Assembly (NCBI RefSeq): GCF_029892285.1
Contig: NZ_JARXVM010000009.1
Span: 124,001-188,000, forward strand
DNA from: Rhizobium sp. SG_E_25_P2
GTDB lineage: Bacteria; Pseudomonadota; Alphaproteobacteria; Rhizobiales; Rhizobiaceae
Direction: 5' to 3'
DNA length: 64,000 nucleotides
Below the pieces are notes generated by a model, which saw only the letters and a program-made list of their open reading frames with translations, ran no database searches and was not told the DNA's origin. Below, piece after piece: positions 37,470 to 46,040 of this stretch. Both the position numbers and the translations under genes were made by a program. The stretch's first letter is position 1; each line of letters starts with the position of its first letter.

Positions 37470-38108
37470 TCAGCCTCCGAACGTGATCGTCGCCGGCACG
37501 AATTGCGGCAACTGGCCCGAAGACGGCTGCGGATAGGCGCCCGACGCCTTCACCGTCTTGCCGACGAGTGTGTCGCGCGGCAGCTTTTCCAGCGTCAGCT
37601 TGTTGACATGAATGTTGAAGGACTTGCCGAACTGCGCCCATTCGATCTGGTTGCGGAAGGAATTGAAATCGACGAAATCCAGCGCGTCGCGCAGCGCTGT
37701 GCCGCGAATGGCCGGGCCGATCGCCACGCGCACATCCGCCTTCTGGTCGCCGTCGACATCGACGTCGACATAGCCGGCGCGGGATTTGGTCTCGGCCTTG
37801 ACGATGACGCCGTCGACCTTGGCGACATAGGTCCAGGGCGCGTTGCCCTGCTTTTCCTTATGGCCATAGGTCTTGTTAGCGGCGTCCGGATCGGAGGCGA
37901 CAAGGGCCGCCACGTCCTTATAGGGCGCGGATTTCTTGTCGAAATAGGGTGCGACCTTGCTGTCCCAGATCTCGGCCACCTGCCGGTCTGGATCGAAGGC
38001 GGCGGCGGCTGCTTCCTTCTGCTGGTCCGCGGTCTTGACGAATTTGCATCCGGCCAGCGTGAGCCCAGTCAGCGCCAGAAGGGCGATGAAGGCGTGATGT
38101 CGGGACAT
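37470..38108 (-). CDS. DUF2291 periplasmic lipoprotein of the apiose importer
   Basis: A 212-residue lipoprotein with signal MSRHHAFIALLALTGLTLAG-C; LTLAGC is the lipobox. The rest is a globular domain (VAEIWDSKVAPYFDKKSAPYKDVAALV, then AIRGTALRDALDFVDFNSFRNQIEWAQFG) of the DUF2291 type, which recurs inside CUT2 sugar transporter operons. Its place between binding-protein and ATPase genes suggests it helps ligand delivery or transporter assembly at the outer face of the inner membrane. The molecular role is unknown. A longer upstream start lacks a signal sequence and is rejected. Confidence 0.85.
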   Translation of the reverse strand: MSRHHAFIALLALTGLTLAGCKFVKTADQQKEAAAAAFDPDRQVAEIWDSKVAPYFDKKSAPYKDVAALVASDPDAANKTYGHKEKQGNAPWTYVAKVDGVIVKAETKSRAGYVDVDVDGDQKADVRVAIGPAIRGTALRDALDFVDFNSFRNQIEWAQFGKSFNIHVNKLTLEKLPRDTLVGKTVKASGAYPQPSSGQLPQFVPATITFGG

Positions 38109-38170
38109 GGCGCGCTCCGGTCGTGTACACCAATGATGGGCCGGCAAACGGCCCGGAATGAAGGGAAAAG

Positions 38171-38200
38171 GCGCGGGGATGCTGGACGGCGCCCCCGCGC
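38171..38200 (-). other. Intercistronic hairpin after the binding-protein gene
   Basis: Perfect 8-bp stem GCGCGGGG / CCCCGCGC with a 14-base loop between the binding-protein gene and the DUF2291 gene. No T-run follows. Probable mRNA stabiliser, as at three other importers in this window. Confidence 0.5.
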
Positions 38201-38231
38201 AAAGTTGGCCGTAAGGCGGCCTTGGGAAAGA

Positions 38232-39275
<1,044 letters not shown>

Positions 39276-40103
39276 TCAGGTGATGCGCTGAATGCTGGCG
39301 GCGATTTCTTCAGGCTCGAAGACGCGCAGCCAGTCGTCCTTCATCAGCACCGGCTTGCCGAATTCGATCGCCTTGTTGCAGGCGTCGGAAAACACGCCGG
39401 GCGTCTCTTCGAAAATGACCGCGCCGAGCACATTCATATGGCCGAGCAGGAAGTCGCGGGCCGCTTCCTTGGGCACGCCACGGCGGACGCATTCGTCCAT
39501 GGCTTCCTTCATCACGACCAGCAGCGAGGCGCAGACGGTTTCGGACAGACCGGGCTCCAGCAGCGCCATCTGTTCGACGGTGACGCGATGCGAGCGCATG
39601 ACCGGCGCCCAGATCGTCTTGGCGATTTCCTCGCCGAGCGCATACTCGCTTTCCGGACCCTGCATCAGCGCAGACACGATATGCTGCTTGGCGTGCACGC
39701 CGCCGAAGTGATCCTTCTTGGCGGCCATGTCGGTCTCATCGTTGAAGATCGGCGGGTGGCAGGGATGGGTGACGAAATAAGTGAGGTCGGTGCGTTCCGG
39801 CAGATGGCCGGCGAAGGGGGCGGCGGCGTCGAGCACCACGACCATCACGCCCGGCTTGAGCTTGTCGGAAATCGAATGCGCGACCTTGCCGATGGCGGTA
39901 TCCGGCACCGCCAGGATCACCACATCGGCGCCATCGAGTGCTGCGTCGGCGTCAACGGCCGTGACGCCCAGTTCATTGGCAAGCCGAGCTTTGCCGGCGT
40001 CGCTGACTTCGACGTGACGGACGTCGAAACGCGATCCCTTGAGATTTTTCGCCAGGCGGCAGCCCATTTTTCCGCCTGCTCCGAATAGCGCGATCGCCGT
40101 CAT
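39276..40103 (-). CDS. apnO: D-apionate oxidoisomerase
   Basis: A 275-residue NAD-dependent enzyme that oxidises D-apionate and moves its hydroxymethyl group to give 3-oxo-isoapionate. The N-terminal Rossmann fold is TAIALFGAGGKMGCRLAKNL, and DVVILAVPDTAIGKVAHSI is the beta-hydroxyacid-dehydrogenase pattern. The C-terminal helical domain has FVTHPCHPPIFND and LLEPGLSETVCASLLVVM. It is the first gene of the minus-strand apiose operon. Without the neighbours it would be called a 6-phosphogluconate-dehydrogenase-like protein; the complete set with OiaK, ApnL and the RuBisCO-like protein gives the name. Confidence 0.83.
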   Translation of the reverse strand: MTAIALFGAGGKMGCRLAKNLKGSRFDVRHVEVSDAGKARLANELGVTAVDADAALDGADVVILAVPDTAIGKVAHSISDKLKPGVMVVVLDAAAPFAGHLPERTDLTYFVTHPCHPPIFNDETDMAAKKDHFGGVHAKQHIVSALMQGPESEYALGEEIAKTIWAPVMRSHRVTVEQMALLEPGLSETVCASLLVVMKEAMDECVRRGVPKEAARDFLLGHMNVLGAVIFEETPGVFSDACNKAIEFGKPVLMKDDWLRVFEPEEIAASIQRIT

Positions 40104-40250
40104 TGTGCCGTCTCCGTCTTTGCTGTGTCCATTTGGAGGGGCGGCGCTTTGGGCGCAGAGGGTCGCTATCCGCCGACGCTGCGGCGGAGGCCTCCCAGGC
40201 TGCCGTTCTCCCGACGGCGCCGCTCCTCACTCTGGCGAGGATCGGTAAAG

Positions 40251-40267
40251 CAACTGGTATGATGAGT
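40251..40267. promoter_or_regulatory. Shared motif, candidate operator of the D-apiose regulator (site B)
   Basis: CAACTGGTATGATGAGT on the plus strand equals site A at 28669-28685 in 16 of 17 bases. It lies about 150 bp upstream of the apnO start, at the head of the importer/apnO operon. The two sites are the promoter regions of the two apiose operons. Confidence 0.5.
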
Positions 40268-40298
40268 CAATGAGGTAATGATTATTTTGTGCGAACAC

Positions 40299-40327
40299 AA
40301 AAAACCCGCCGGATTGCAGCCGGCGGG
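40299..40327 (-). terminator. Terminator of the aldehyde dehydrogenase operon
   Basis: On the minus strand the stem CCCGCCGG / CCGGCGGG with a 7-base loop is followed by TTTTTT, 22 bases after the aldehyde dehydrogenase stop. A textbook intrinsic terminator that also insulates the apnO promoter. Confidence 0.9.
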
Positions 40328-40349
40328 CAAGGCTTGGCGGGAGAAACAG

Positions 40350-41837
40350 TCAGTATTTGATCCAGGCGGTCTTGAGGCCGGAGAATTTGTCAAAGGCGTG
40401 CAGCGACAGGTCACGTCCAACGCCGGATTGCTTGAAGCCTCCGAACGGCGTCATCGGAGACAGGGCGTCCACGGTGTTCACGGAGACAGTGCCGACTTTC
40501 AGGACATCGATCAGCCTGTGGGCGCGCGACAGGTTTGACGTCCAGACGGAGGCGGCCAGGCCATAGATCGTGTCATTGGCGAGCGTCACGGCTTCTTCCT
40601 CGGTGTCGAACACCGTCACGGCCAGCACAGGGCCGAAGATCTCTTCACGCGACAGGCGATTGTCAGGATCGACGTCGGCAAAGATGGTCGGCTGGATAAA
40701 GTGGCCCTTGCCAGCTACCGTCACGCGCTCTCCGCCTGCGATCAGCTTGGCAGTGGTCTTGCCGTGTTCAATATAGGCCTGAACCCGGTCGCATTGGCGG
40801 CCATCGACAATCGCGCCCATGGTCGAGGCCGGATCGAGCGGATCGCCGGGCACATAGCGCGCGGCGCGCTCCTTCATATTCTCAAGGAAGGCGTCTGCGA
40901 TGCCGCGCTGGACGAGCAGGCGGGAATTGGCCGAGCAGATTTCGCCCTGATTGAAGAAGATGCCGAAGGCGGCCATGTCGGCTGCGGCGTCCAAATCCTC
41001 GCAATCGTCGAAAATCAGGTTGGGGCTCTTGCCGCCGCATTCCAGCCAGACCTGTTTCATATTGGACTGGGCGGAATAGCCGAGGAAATATTTGCCGACT
41101 TCGGTGGAGCCGGTGAAAGTAATGCAATCGACATCCTCATGCAGGCCGAGCGCCTTGCCGGCGGTCTCGCCGAAACCGGTCACGACGTTGAAGACGCCTT
41201 CCGGCACGCCCGCCTCAAGTGCGAGTTCTGCGAGGAAGAGGGCCGACAACGGCGATTGCTCGGCCGGTTTCAGCACCACCGAATTGCCCATGGCGAGCGC
41301 CGGCGCGCATTTCCATGCGGCCATATCGAGCGGGAAATTCCAGGGCGTGACAGCGCCGATGACGCCCAGCGCTTCGCGCCTGACCATCGCGACATTGCCG
41401 CGACCTGTCGGCGCGATCTCGTCATAGATCTTGTCGATGGCTTCGGCGAACCACTGGAACACACCGGCCGCGCCCGGCACATCGATGGCGGCTGCATCCG
41501 TCACCAACTTGCCCATGTCGAGGCTTTCGAGCAGCGCGAATTCGGTGAGATTGTCGCGGATGAGATCGGCAAGCTTCAACAGCACCGCCTTGCGCTCAGC
41601 CGGCGTCTTGCCCGACCAGCGACCGTCCTCGAAGGCGGCGCGTGCGGCTTTGACGGCGCGGTCGATATCCTCGGCGTCACAGGCGGCGATCTCGGCGATC
41701 ACCTCCTCCGTCGCTGGATTGACGCTCGGAAAAGTCTTGCCGGAGAGCGCCGGAACGAAAGCGCCGTCGATGAAGGCCTTGTTGCGGACGCTCAGCTTTT
41801 CAGCGGCTGCTTTCCAGTCTGCGAGGGTCATGGTCAT
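40350..41837 (-). CDS. Aldehyde dehydrogenase (PuuC-like)
   Basis: A 495-residue NAD(P)-dependent aldehyde dehydrogenase. Typical parts are TPWNFPLDMAAWKCAPALAMGN (cofactor site), FTGSTEVGKYFLGYSA, the catalytic Glu in LECGGKSPNLIF near residue 260 and the catalytic Cys in NQGEICSANSRLLV near 297. It resembles gamma-glutamyl-gamma-aminobutyraldehyde dehydrogenases. It is followed upstream by DUF1028 and RidA genes on the same strand with short gaps, which points to an amine or amino-acid breakdown pathway. GGAG precedes the ATG. Confidence 0.88.
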   Translation of the reverse strand: MTMTLADWKAAAEKLSVRNKAFIDGAFVPALSGKTFPSVNPATEEVIAEIAACDAEDIDRAVKAARAAFEDGRWSGKTPAERKAVLLKLADLIRDNLTEFALLESLDMGKLVTDAAAIDVPGAAGVFQWFAEAIDKIYDEIAPTGRGNVAMVRREALGVIGAVTPWNFPLDMAAWKCAPALAMGNSVVLKPAEQSPLSALFLAELALEAGVPEGVFNVVTGFGETAGKALGLHEDVDCITFTGSTEVGKYFLGYSAQSNMKQVWLECGGKSPNLIFDDCEDLDAAADMAAFGIFFNQGEICSANSRLLVQRGIADAFLENMKERAARYVPGDPLDPASTMGAIVDGRQCDRVQAYIEHGKTTAKLIAGGERVTVAGKGHFIQPTIFADVDPDNRLSREEIFGPVLAVTVFDTEEEAVTLANDTIYGLAASVWTSNLSRAHRLIDVLKVGTVSVNTVDALSPMTPFGGFKQSGVGRDLSLHAFDKFSGLKTAWIKY

Positions 41838-41849
41838 GGCATACGCTCC

Positions 41850-42527
41850 TTATCTTTCGTCGCCGGGAACGCCGTAGCTCGGCGAGCCCGAGGGATTGAG
41901 CGCGCGGGTGACATAGGCGTCGAGTTGCGGCTTGTAGAGCCGCCAGAGATCGGCGAGCTGGCCGATCGGATCCTCTTCGGCCCAATCGACGCGGAGGTCG
42001 GCGACAGGCCAGCTGACATGATCGACGATCAGCAGGCCGGCGGAATGAACCGGCCCCGCCTCCCCGCCCGCCTCAAGCGCCGCCTGCATGGCGGCGAGCA
42101 GCCGGTCGCCGAGATCGCCCTCTGCCGCTTCAAACGCCGCGACCATGCGCTTGGGAATGAAGGGATTGGCAAGCAGATTGCCGGCTGCGGCGCAATCGCG
42201 CCCCTGCGCCATCTCGTGAACGCCGAGCGCCTGGGCGCCGGAAAACAGCGCGGATTGCCCTTTTGCGTCCAGAATGACGATCTGGCGCCACTCCGCATGC
42301 GGATAACCGTCGAGAAGCGCCGTCATCGCAGCGTCTGCGGCTAGACCCTTTGCGAGCAGGTCGAGCCCCTTCGGCCCGAGCGCGGGGTCGGTGATGTTCT
42401 GGCTGGCGACGACGCCGGCCCCGGCGCGGGCATGGGCGCAGCGGGCGGCGACCGCAGGAGACGAGGAGGAGATGGCCATGCCAAGCTGGCCGGTGGTCTT
42501 GCAGCGCCCGAGGATCGAGAAGGTCAT
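41850..42527 (-). CDS. DUF1028 family protein (Ntn-hydrolase-like)
   Basis: A 225-residue protein. The family start MTFSILGRCKTTGQLGMAISSSSPAVAARC is present, where the residue after cleaved or start Met forms the Ntn-type site in related proteins; GVVASQNITDPALGPKGLDLL and GPVHSAGLLIVDH follow. DUF1028 genes accompany RidA and aldehyde dehydrogenase genes in many proteobacteria, suggesting hydrolysis of an amide-like intermediate. The start at 42527 matches the family; a longer frame is open upstream. It lies between the aldehyde dehydrogenase and RidA genes. Confidence 0.82.
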   Translation of the reverse strand: MTFSILGRCKTTGQLGMAISSSSPAVAARCAHARAGAGVVASQNITDPALGPKGLDLLAKGLAADAAMTALLDGYPHAEWRQIVILDAKGQSALFSGAQALGVHEMAQGRDCAAAGNLLANPFIPKRMVAAFEAAEGDLGDRLLAAMQAALEAGGEAGPVHSAGLLIVDHVSWPVADLRVDWAEEDPIGQLADLWRLYKPQLDAYVTRALNPSGSPSYGVPGDER

Positions 42528-42534
42528 GGCGCGC

Positions 42535-42957
42535 TCAATCCGGAATGACGGCGGTGACATCCACTTCGACCAGCCATTCCGGCCGGGCGAGCGCCGAGAT
42601 CACCACGCCTGTCGACACCGGAAAGACGCCCTTCAGCCATTTGCCGATGACGCGATAAACGGTTTCGCGATAGCGCGGGTCAACCAGATAGATGGTGATC
42701 TTGCAGATATGGCCAAGTTCGGAGCCGGCTTCCTCAAGCAGCATCTTGATGTTCTTCATCGCCTGCTCGGTCTGCGCCTCGACATCGCCGATGCCGACAT
42801 TCTTGCTGGTGTCGAGGTCCTGGCCGATCTGGCCGCGAACGAACACCATGGTACCCCGTGCGACCACGACCTGGCAGAGATCGTTGTCGAGCTTCTGTTC
42901 GGGATAGGTGTCCTTTGTGTTGAACATCCGGATGCGCTTGTGGATGGGCATGGTCAT
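42535..42957 (-). CDS. RidA/YjgF/YER057c-family protein
   Basis: A 140-residue RidA-type protein, likely a trimeric deaminase of reactive enamine/imine or an aminoacrylate-like intermediate. Typical segments are VFVRGQIGQDLDTSKNVGIGDVEAQTEQAMKNI and KITIYLVDPRYRETVYRVI; the latter holds the conserved Arg region of the active site. ATGs at 42957 and 42951 are both possible. It is the first gene of the RidA-DUF1028-aldehyde dehydrogenase set, divergent from a monooxygenase gene. RutC, the RidA member of pyrimidine catabolism, is related, but this copy is 10 kb from the RutA gene. Confidence 0.87.
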   Translation of the reverse strand: MTMPIHKRIRMFNTKDTYPEQKLDNDLCQVVVARGTMVFVRGQIGQDLDTSKNVGIGDVEAQTEQAMKNIKMLLEEAGSELGHICKITIYLVDPRYRETVYRVIGKWLKGVFPVSTGVVISALARPEWLVEVDVTAVIPD

Positions 42958-43228
42958 TCCATTCTTCGGTTGGCGATCCCCGCCGGGGCGAGGCAGGCTG
43001 TTATTGGACCTTATGTTCCGGATTGAGGAAAGAACGCTTTCCTTGTTCGTTGCGTCAGGAAAACCGAAGCAATCAACGCCTTGCTTAGTCGACTATGGCA
43101 TGATGTGGGCGAACGGTGATTGCGTCCGCTGGTTCGAAATATCAAAATCAGATGACAGATAAATCATCATTTCCCGAAGCAGCCCCTTCGACTAGCCTTT
43201 TCTCGTCCCGGTCACGAAGGAGCCCGCC

Positions 43229-44458
43229 ATGACGGTAGAAACGATTGACACACTCATCATCGGCGCTGGCCAGGCCGGGCTCGCGATGAGCGAGCACCTG
43301 TGTAGCGCCGGCGTCCCTCATCTCGTGCTGGAGCGCAATCGCATTGCCGAGCGCTGGCGTTCGGAGCGCTGGGATTCATTGGTGGCCAACGGACCTGCTT
43401 GGCATGACCGTTTTCCGACCCGGAGCTTCGATGATATCGATCCCGACGGTTTTGCGGGCAAGGACAGCATTGTCAGCTATCTCGAAGCTCATGCACAACA
43501 CTTCGGCGCCCCTGTTCGGTGCGGCGTCGAGGTCACGGCGCTCCGCCGCAAGCCTGACGGTTCGGGTTTCATCGCCGAGACCAGCGAGGGCGTCTTCGAA
43601 GCGCGGAACGTCGTCTCCGCCACCGGCCCGTTTCAGAAGCCTGTTATTCCCGCCCTTGTGCCTGATGATAGCGGGGTGGCACAGATCCATTCTTCATCCT
43701 ATCGCAATCCCGCACAACTTGCTGATGGCGGCGTGCTGGTGATTGGGGCCGGCTCCTCGGGCGTACAGATCGCCGATGAACTGGCGCGCGCCGGCCGCAA
43801 GGTCTATCTCGCGGTAGGCCCGCACAACCGGCCGCCCCGCAGCTATCGCGGCAAGGATTTTGTCTGGTGGCTCGGCGCGCTCGGCCTCTGGGACGTCAAG
43901 GCCAACGATCCCGCGCTTGAACATGTCACCATTGCCGTGAGCGGCGCACGCGGCGGTCATACTGTGGATTTCCGCGAACTCGCCGCCCAGGGCATCACGC
44001 TGGTCGGTCGCGCCCAATCCTATGAGTCGGGCGTGCTGCATTTCGCCGATGACCTGGCGAAAAACATCGCCATGGGCGATGCTGACTATCTCTCGGTGCT
44101 CGATGCCGCCGACGCGCATATCGCTCGCGAAGGACTGGATTTCCCGGAAGAGCCCCAAGCGCGGATCATCGGCCCCGAGCCCGATTGCGTGAAGAACCCG
44201 ATCCTTGATCTCGATCTTGCTGAGGCTGGCGTCACCTCGATCATCTGGGCGACGGGCTATGTGCTCGATTTTGGCTGGCTTAAATTCGACGTGATGGACG
44301 AAAAGGGCCGGCCTGCCCATAGCCGGGGCGTCTCCGCCGTCCCCGGTTTCTATTTCCTCGGCCTTGCCTGGCTCTCCCGCCGCGCCTCGCCCTTTATCTG
44401 GGGCGTCTGGCACGACGCAAAATATCTGGCCGAGCAGATCGCCGCGCGTCAGGGCTGA
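43229..44458 (+). CDS. FAD-dependent monooxygenase (flavin-containing monooxygenase/CzcO-like)
   Basis: A 409-residue flavoprotein with two dinucleotide folds: IIGAGQAGLAMSEHL near residue 11 for FAD and VIGAGSSGVQIADELARAG near 172 for NADPH. SERWDSLVANGPAWHDRFP and ATGPFQKPVIP match group B flavoprotein monooxygenases. The usual product is an N- or S-oxide, a Baeyer-Villiger ester or a hydroxylamine. It is monocistronic, divergent from the RidA gene across 271 bp, where a shared promoter region is expected but no clear operator was seen. Confidence 0.85.
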   Translation: MTVETIDTLIIGAGQAGLAMSEHLCSAGVPHLVLERNRIAERWRSERWDSLVANGPAWHDRFPTRSFDDIDPDGFAGKDSIVSYLEAHAQHFGAPVRCGVEVTALRRKPDGSGFIAETSEGVFEARNVVSATGPFQKPVIPALVPDDSGVAQIHSSSYRNPAQLADGGVLVIGAGSSGVQIADELARAGRKVYLAVGPHNRPPRSYRGKDFVWWLGALGLWDVKANDPALEHVTIAVSGARGGHTVDFRELAAQGITLVGRAQSYESGVLHFADDLAKNIAMGDADYLSVLDAADAHIAREGLDFPEEPQARIIGPEPDCVKNPILDLDLAEAGVTSIIWATGYVLDFGWLKFDVMDEKGRPAHSRGVSAVPGFYFLGLAWLSRRASPFIWGVWHDAKYLAEQIAARQG

Positions 44459-44537
44459 GCGGGGACTTCGTGAGTGCGTCTGGCCAAGGTCCGGGTAAGG
44501 CGCTAAGGGCTGATGTCAGTTCACGCGCGAGGCGTTC

Positions 44538-45020
44538 ATGATCGCATGTCCCTGCGGCTCCGGCCAGTTCGAGATATCCTGTTGCGGCCCTTATCTGGCC
44601 GGCAAGCCGGCGCCGACCGCCGAAGGTCTGATGCGGTCGCGCTACACGGCTTTCACACGCGGTGATCTCGATTATATCGAACGAACCTGCGCCGGCGACG
44701 CGAGGCTCGCCTTTGATCGCCTCTCGCTCGGCCGGTCGATCGCAAACACGGAATGGCTGGGCCTGACGATCGAGGAAACCGTCAATGGCGGTGAAGAGGA
44801 TGCGGCAGGGACCGTGCGATTTGCTGTTCGCTATCGCGAGGGCGGTCGGCTGTTTTCGCAAACAGAAACATCGGAATTCCAAAGGCTTGCGGATGGATGG
44901 CGCTATATGCGCGGCAATATCTCGCGCGCATCCGCGCCTACCTTCTCCGCGCCGGGTCGTAATGATCCCTGCCCGTGCGGATCGGGAAAAAAATTCAAGA
45001 AATGCTGCGGGGCCGGCTGA
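44538..45020 (+). CDS. YchJ-family protein with two SEC-C zinc motifs
   Basis: A 160-residue UPF0225/YchJ protein. It starts with [17 protein letters not shown] and ends with [14 protein letters not shown], each a C-x-C-(8)-C-C zinc-binding SEC-C motif. The central part ([24 protein letters not shown]) is the NTF2-like YchJ domain. Length is normal. Function is unknown; SEC-C motifs bind zinc and sometimes SecB or nucleic acid partners. It lies 79 bp after the monooxygenase and converges with the SRPBCC gene. Confidence 0.9.
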   Translation: MIACPCGSGQFEISCCGPYLAGKPAPTAEGLMRSRYTAFTRGDLDYIERTCAGDARLAFDRLSLGRSIANTEWLGLTIEETVNGGEEDAAGTVRFAVRYREGGRLFSQTETSEFQRLADGWRYMRGNISRASAPTFSAPGRNDPCPCGSGKKFKKCCGAG

Positions 45021-45037
45021 GCGCAGGCCCCTGAGCT

Positions 45038-45568
45038 TTACGCCGGGATCATCGTCTCGTATTCGTTGCGCAGGCTCGACCAGACGTCCCAGAAGGGTTT
45101 GGGGTCAGCCTCTTCCAGCCGCGCCTTGAGGATGTCGAGATGGGCGTGCCAGCCGGCGCCGATCTTGACCATATTGGCGCGGTCGCTGATGCGCTTGTGG
45201 ATCACCGTCAGAAGCACATCCTCACCTTTCGGCTCCAGCGTGAAGCTGACTTCGCCCGGTCCCCAGGCGAAGGCCAGTTTGCGCAGCGGGTCGATTTCCG
45301 TCACCCGGCTCTGCATGCGATGCTCTTCGCCGAAACCTTCCGGCCGCGCGCCCGGCGGGTCAGTCAGTTCGTCATTCCGCCAGACCAGTTCCATGGGCCC
45401 ATCGATCGTGAGATCCATCGGCCCGGACGCCAGCCATTGGCGACGCAGCTCGCTGTCGGTGAGATAGGACCAGACGCGCTCGGCGGGGCCGGGCAGCAGG
45501 CGTTCGAGTTTCAAAGTCGCCTGTTCGACGACGGCGGCGTAGGCGTTCAGTTTGGCATGCTCATTCAT
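45038..45568 (-). CDS. SRPBCC (AHSA1/CalC-type) protein
   Basis: A 176-residue START-like protein. LERLLPGPAERVWSYLTDSELRRQWLASGPMDL is the AHSA1 opening, and the C-terminal helix lies in GWHAHLDILKARLEEADPKPFWDVWSSL. Such proteins form a hydrophobic ligand pocket. The ATG overlaps the stop of the ArsR gene (ATGA); a longer upstream frame runs through that gene and is rejected. The pair ArsR-SRPBCC is very common in bacteria, the regulator controlling the ligand-binding partner. Ligand unknown. Confidence 0.88.
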   Translation of the reverse strand: MNEHAKLNAYAAVVEQATLKLERLLPGPAERVWSYLTDSELRRQWLASGPMDLTIDGPMELVWRNDELTDPPGARPEGFGEEHRMQSRVTEIDPLRKLAFAWGPGEVSFTLEPKGEDVLLTVIHKRISDRANMVKIGAGWHAHLDILKARLEEADPKPFWDVWSSLRNEYETMIPA

Positions 45569-45930
45569 CGGGTCTCTCCCTCTGTTGCATTTCCATCGCC
45601 GCCGCGGTCCGTCCGCAGCAGATTTTCGAGAACATCGAGACGATCGGTCCAGAAACGCTGATAGATCGCCAGCCACTCATGCGCGCGCGCTAATGGGCCG
45701 GGGTCGAGCCGGCAGACATGGGTGCGCCCTCTCACCTCGCGGCGGAGAAGCCCCGCGCTTTCCAGCACTTTGATGTGCTTGGAGGCCGCGGCCAGCGACA
45801 TGTCATGCGGCGCGGCGAGATCACCGACGCTGCGTTCGCCCGAGGCGAGTGCGGCCAGCATTCCTCGGCGCGTCGCGTCCGACAGAGCGTGGAAGATCAA
45901 ATCTATCTGTTGTGTGTGATGTTCAACCAT
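45565..45930 (-). CDS. ArsR-family regulator of the SRPBCC gene
   Basis: A 121-residue winged-helix repressor: LIFHALSDATRRGMLAALASGERSVGDLAAPHDMSLAAASKHIKVLESAGLLRREVRGR covers the whole HTH and wing. No metal-binding Cys pair is seen, so it senses something other than arsenite-type metals. The frame also opens with a TTG at 45966, but MVEHH at 45930 fits the family and lies at a palindrome. Two near-identical palindromes cover its promoter, so autorepression is very likely. Confidence 0.88.
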   Translation of the reverse strand: MVEHHTQQIDLIFHALSDATRRGMLAALASGERSVGDLAAPHDMSLAAASKHIKVLESAGLLRREVRGRTHVCRLDPGPLARAHEWLAIYQRFWTDRLDVLENLLRTDRGGDGNATEGETR

Positions 45931-45939
45931 GTGGTTGAA
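45922..45939. promoter_or_regulatory. ArsR operator 1
   Basis: TTCAACCATGTGGTTGAA, 8 of 9 base pairs symmetric. It covers the start codon of the ArsR gene (45930-45928) and the end of the -10 box. It shares TCAACC-n4-GGTTGA with operator 2, whose centre is 40 bp away. Confidence 0.75.
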
Positions 45940-45966
45940 TATTTTTGATCGGCGCTTAATTGTCAA
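45938..45966 (-). promoter_or_regulatory. Promoter of the ArsR-SRPBCC operon
   Basis: On the minus strand a perfect TTGACA (45966-45961), 17 bases, then AATATT (45943-45938, 4 of 6). The ArsR ATG starts seven bases after the -10, so the message would have almost no leader. The -35 lies inside operator 2 and the -10 touches operator 1. Confidence 0.7.
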
Positions 45967-45978
45967 CCGATTGGTTGA
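45963..45978. promoter_or_regulatory. ArsR operator 2
   Basis: TCAACCGATTGGTTGA, 7 of 8 base pairs symmetric, overlapping the -35 box. Together with operator 1 it brackets the promoter. Confidence 0.75.
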
Positions 45979-46040
45979 ATAAAAATCCCGATCTGCGCCA
46001 GCCGCGTTGCGGTTGGCTTATGCTGCGCTGGAATGAAAGG

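Noticed and set aside
42535-42957. RutC partner of the RutA-type enzyme
   Set aside because: It is a RidA protein, but it sits 10 kb away in an operon with DUF1028 and aldehyde dehydrogenase and has no GTACGTAC site.
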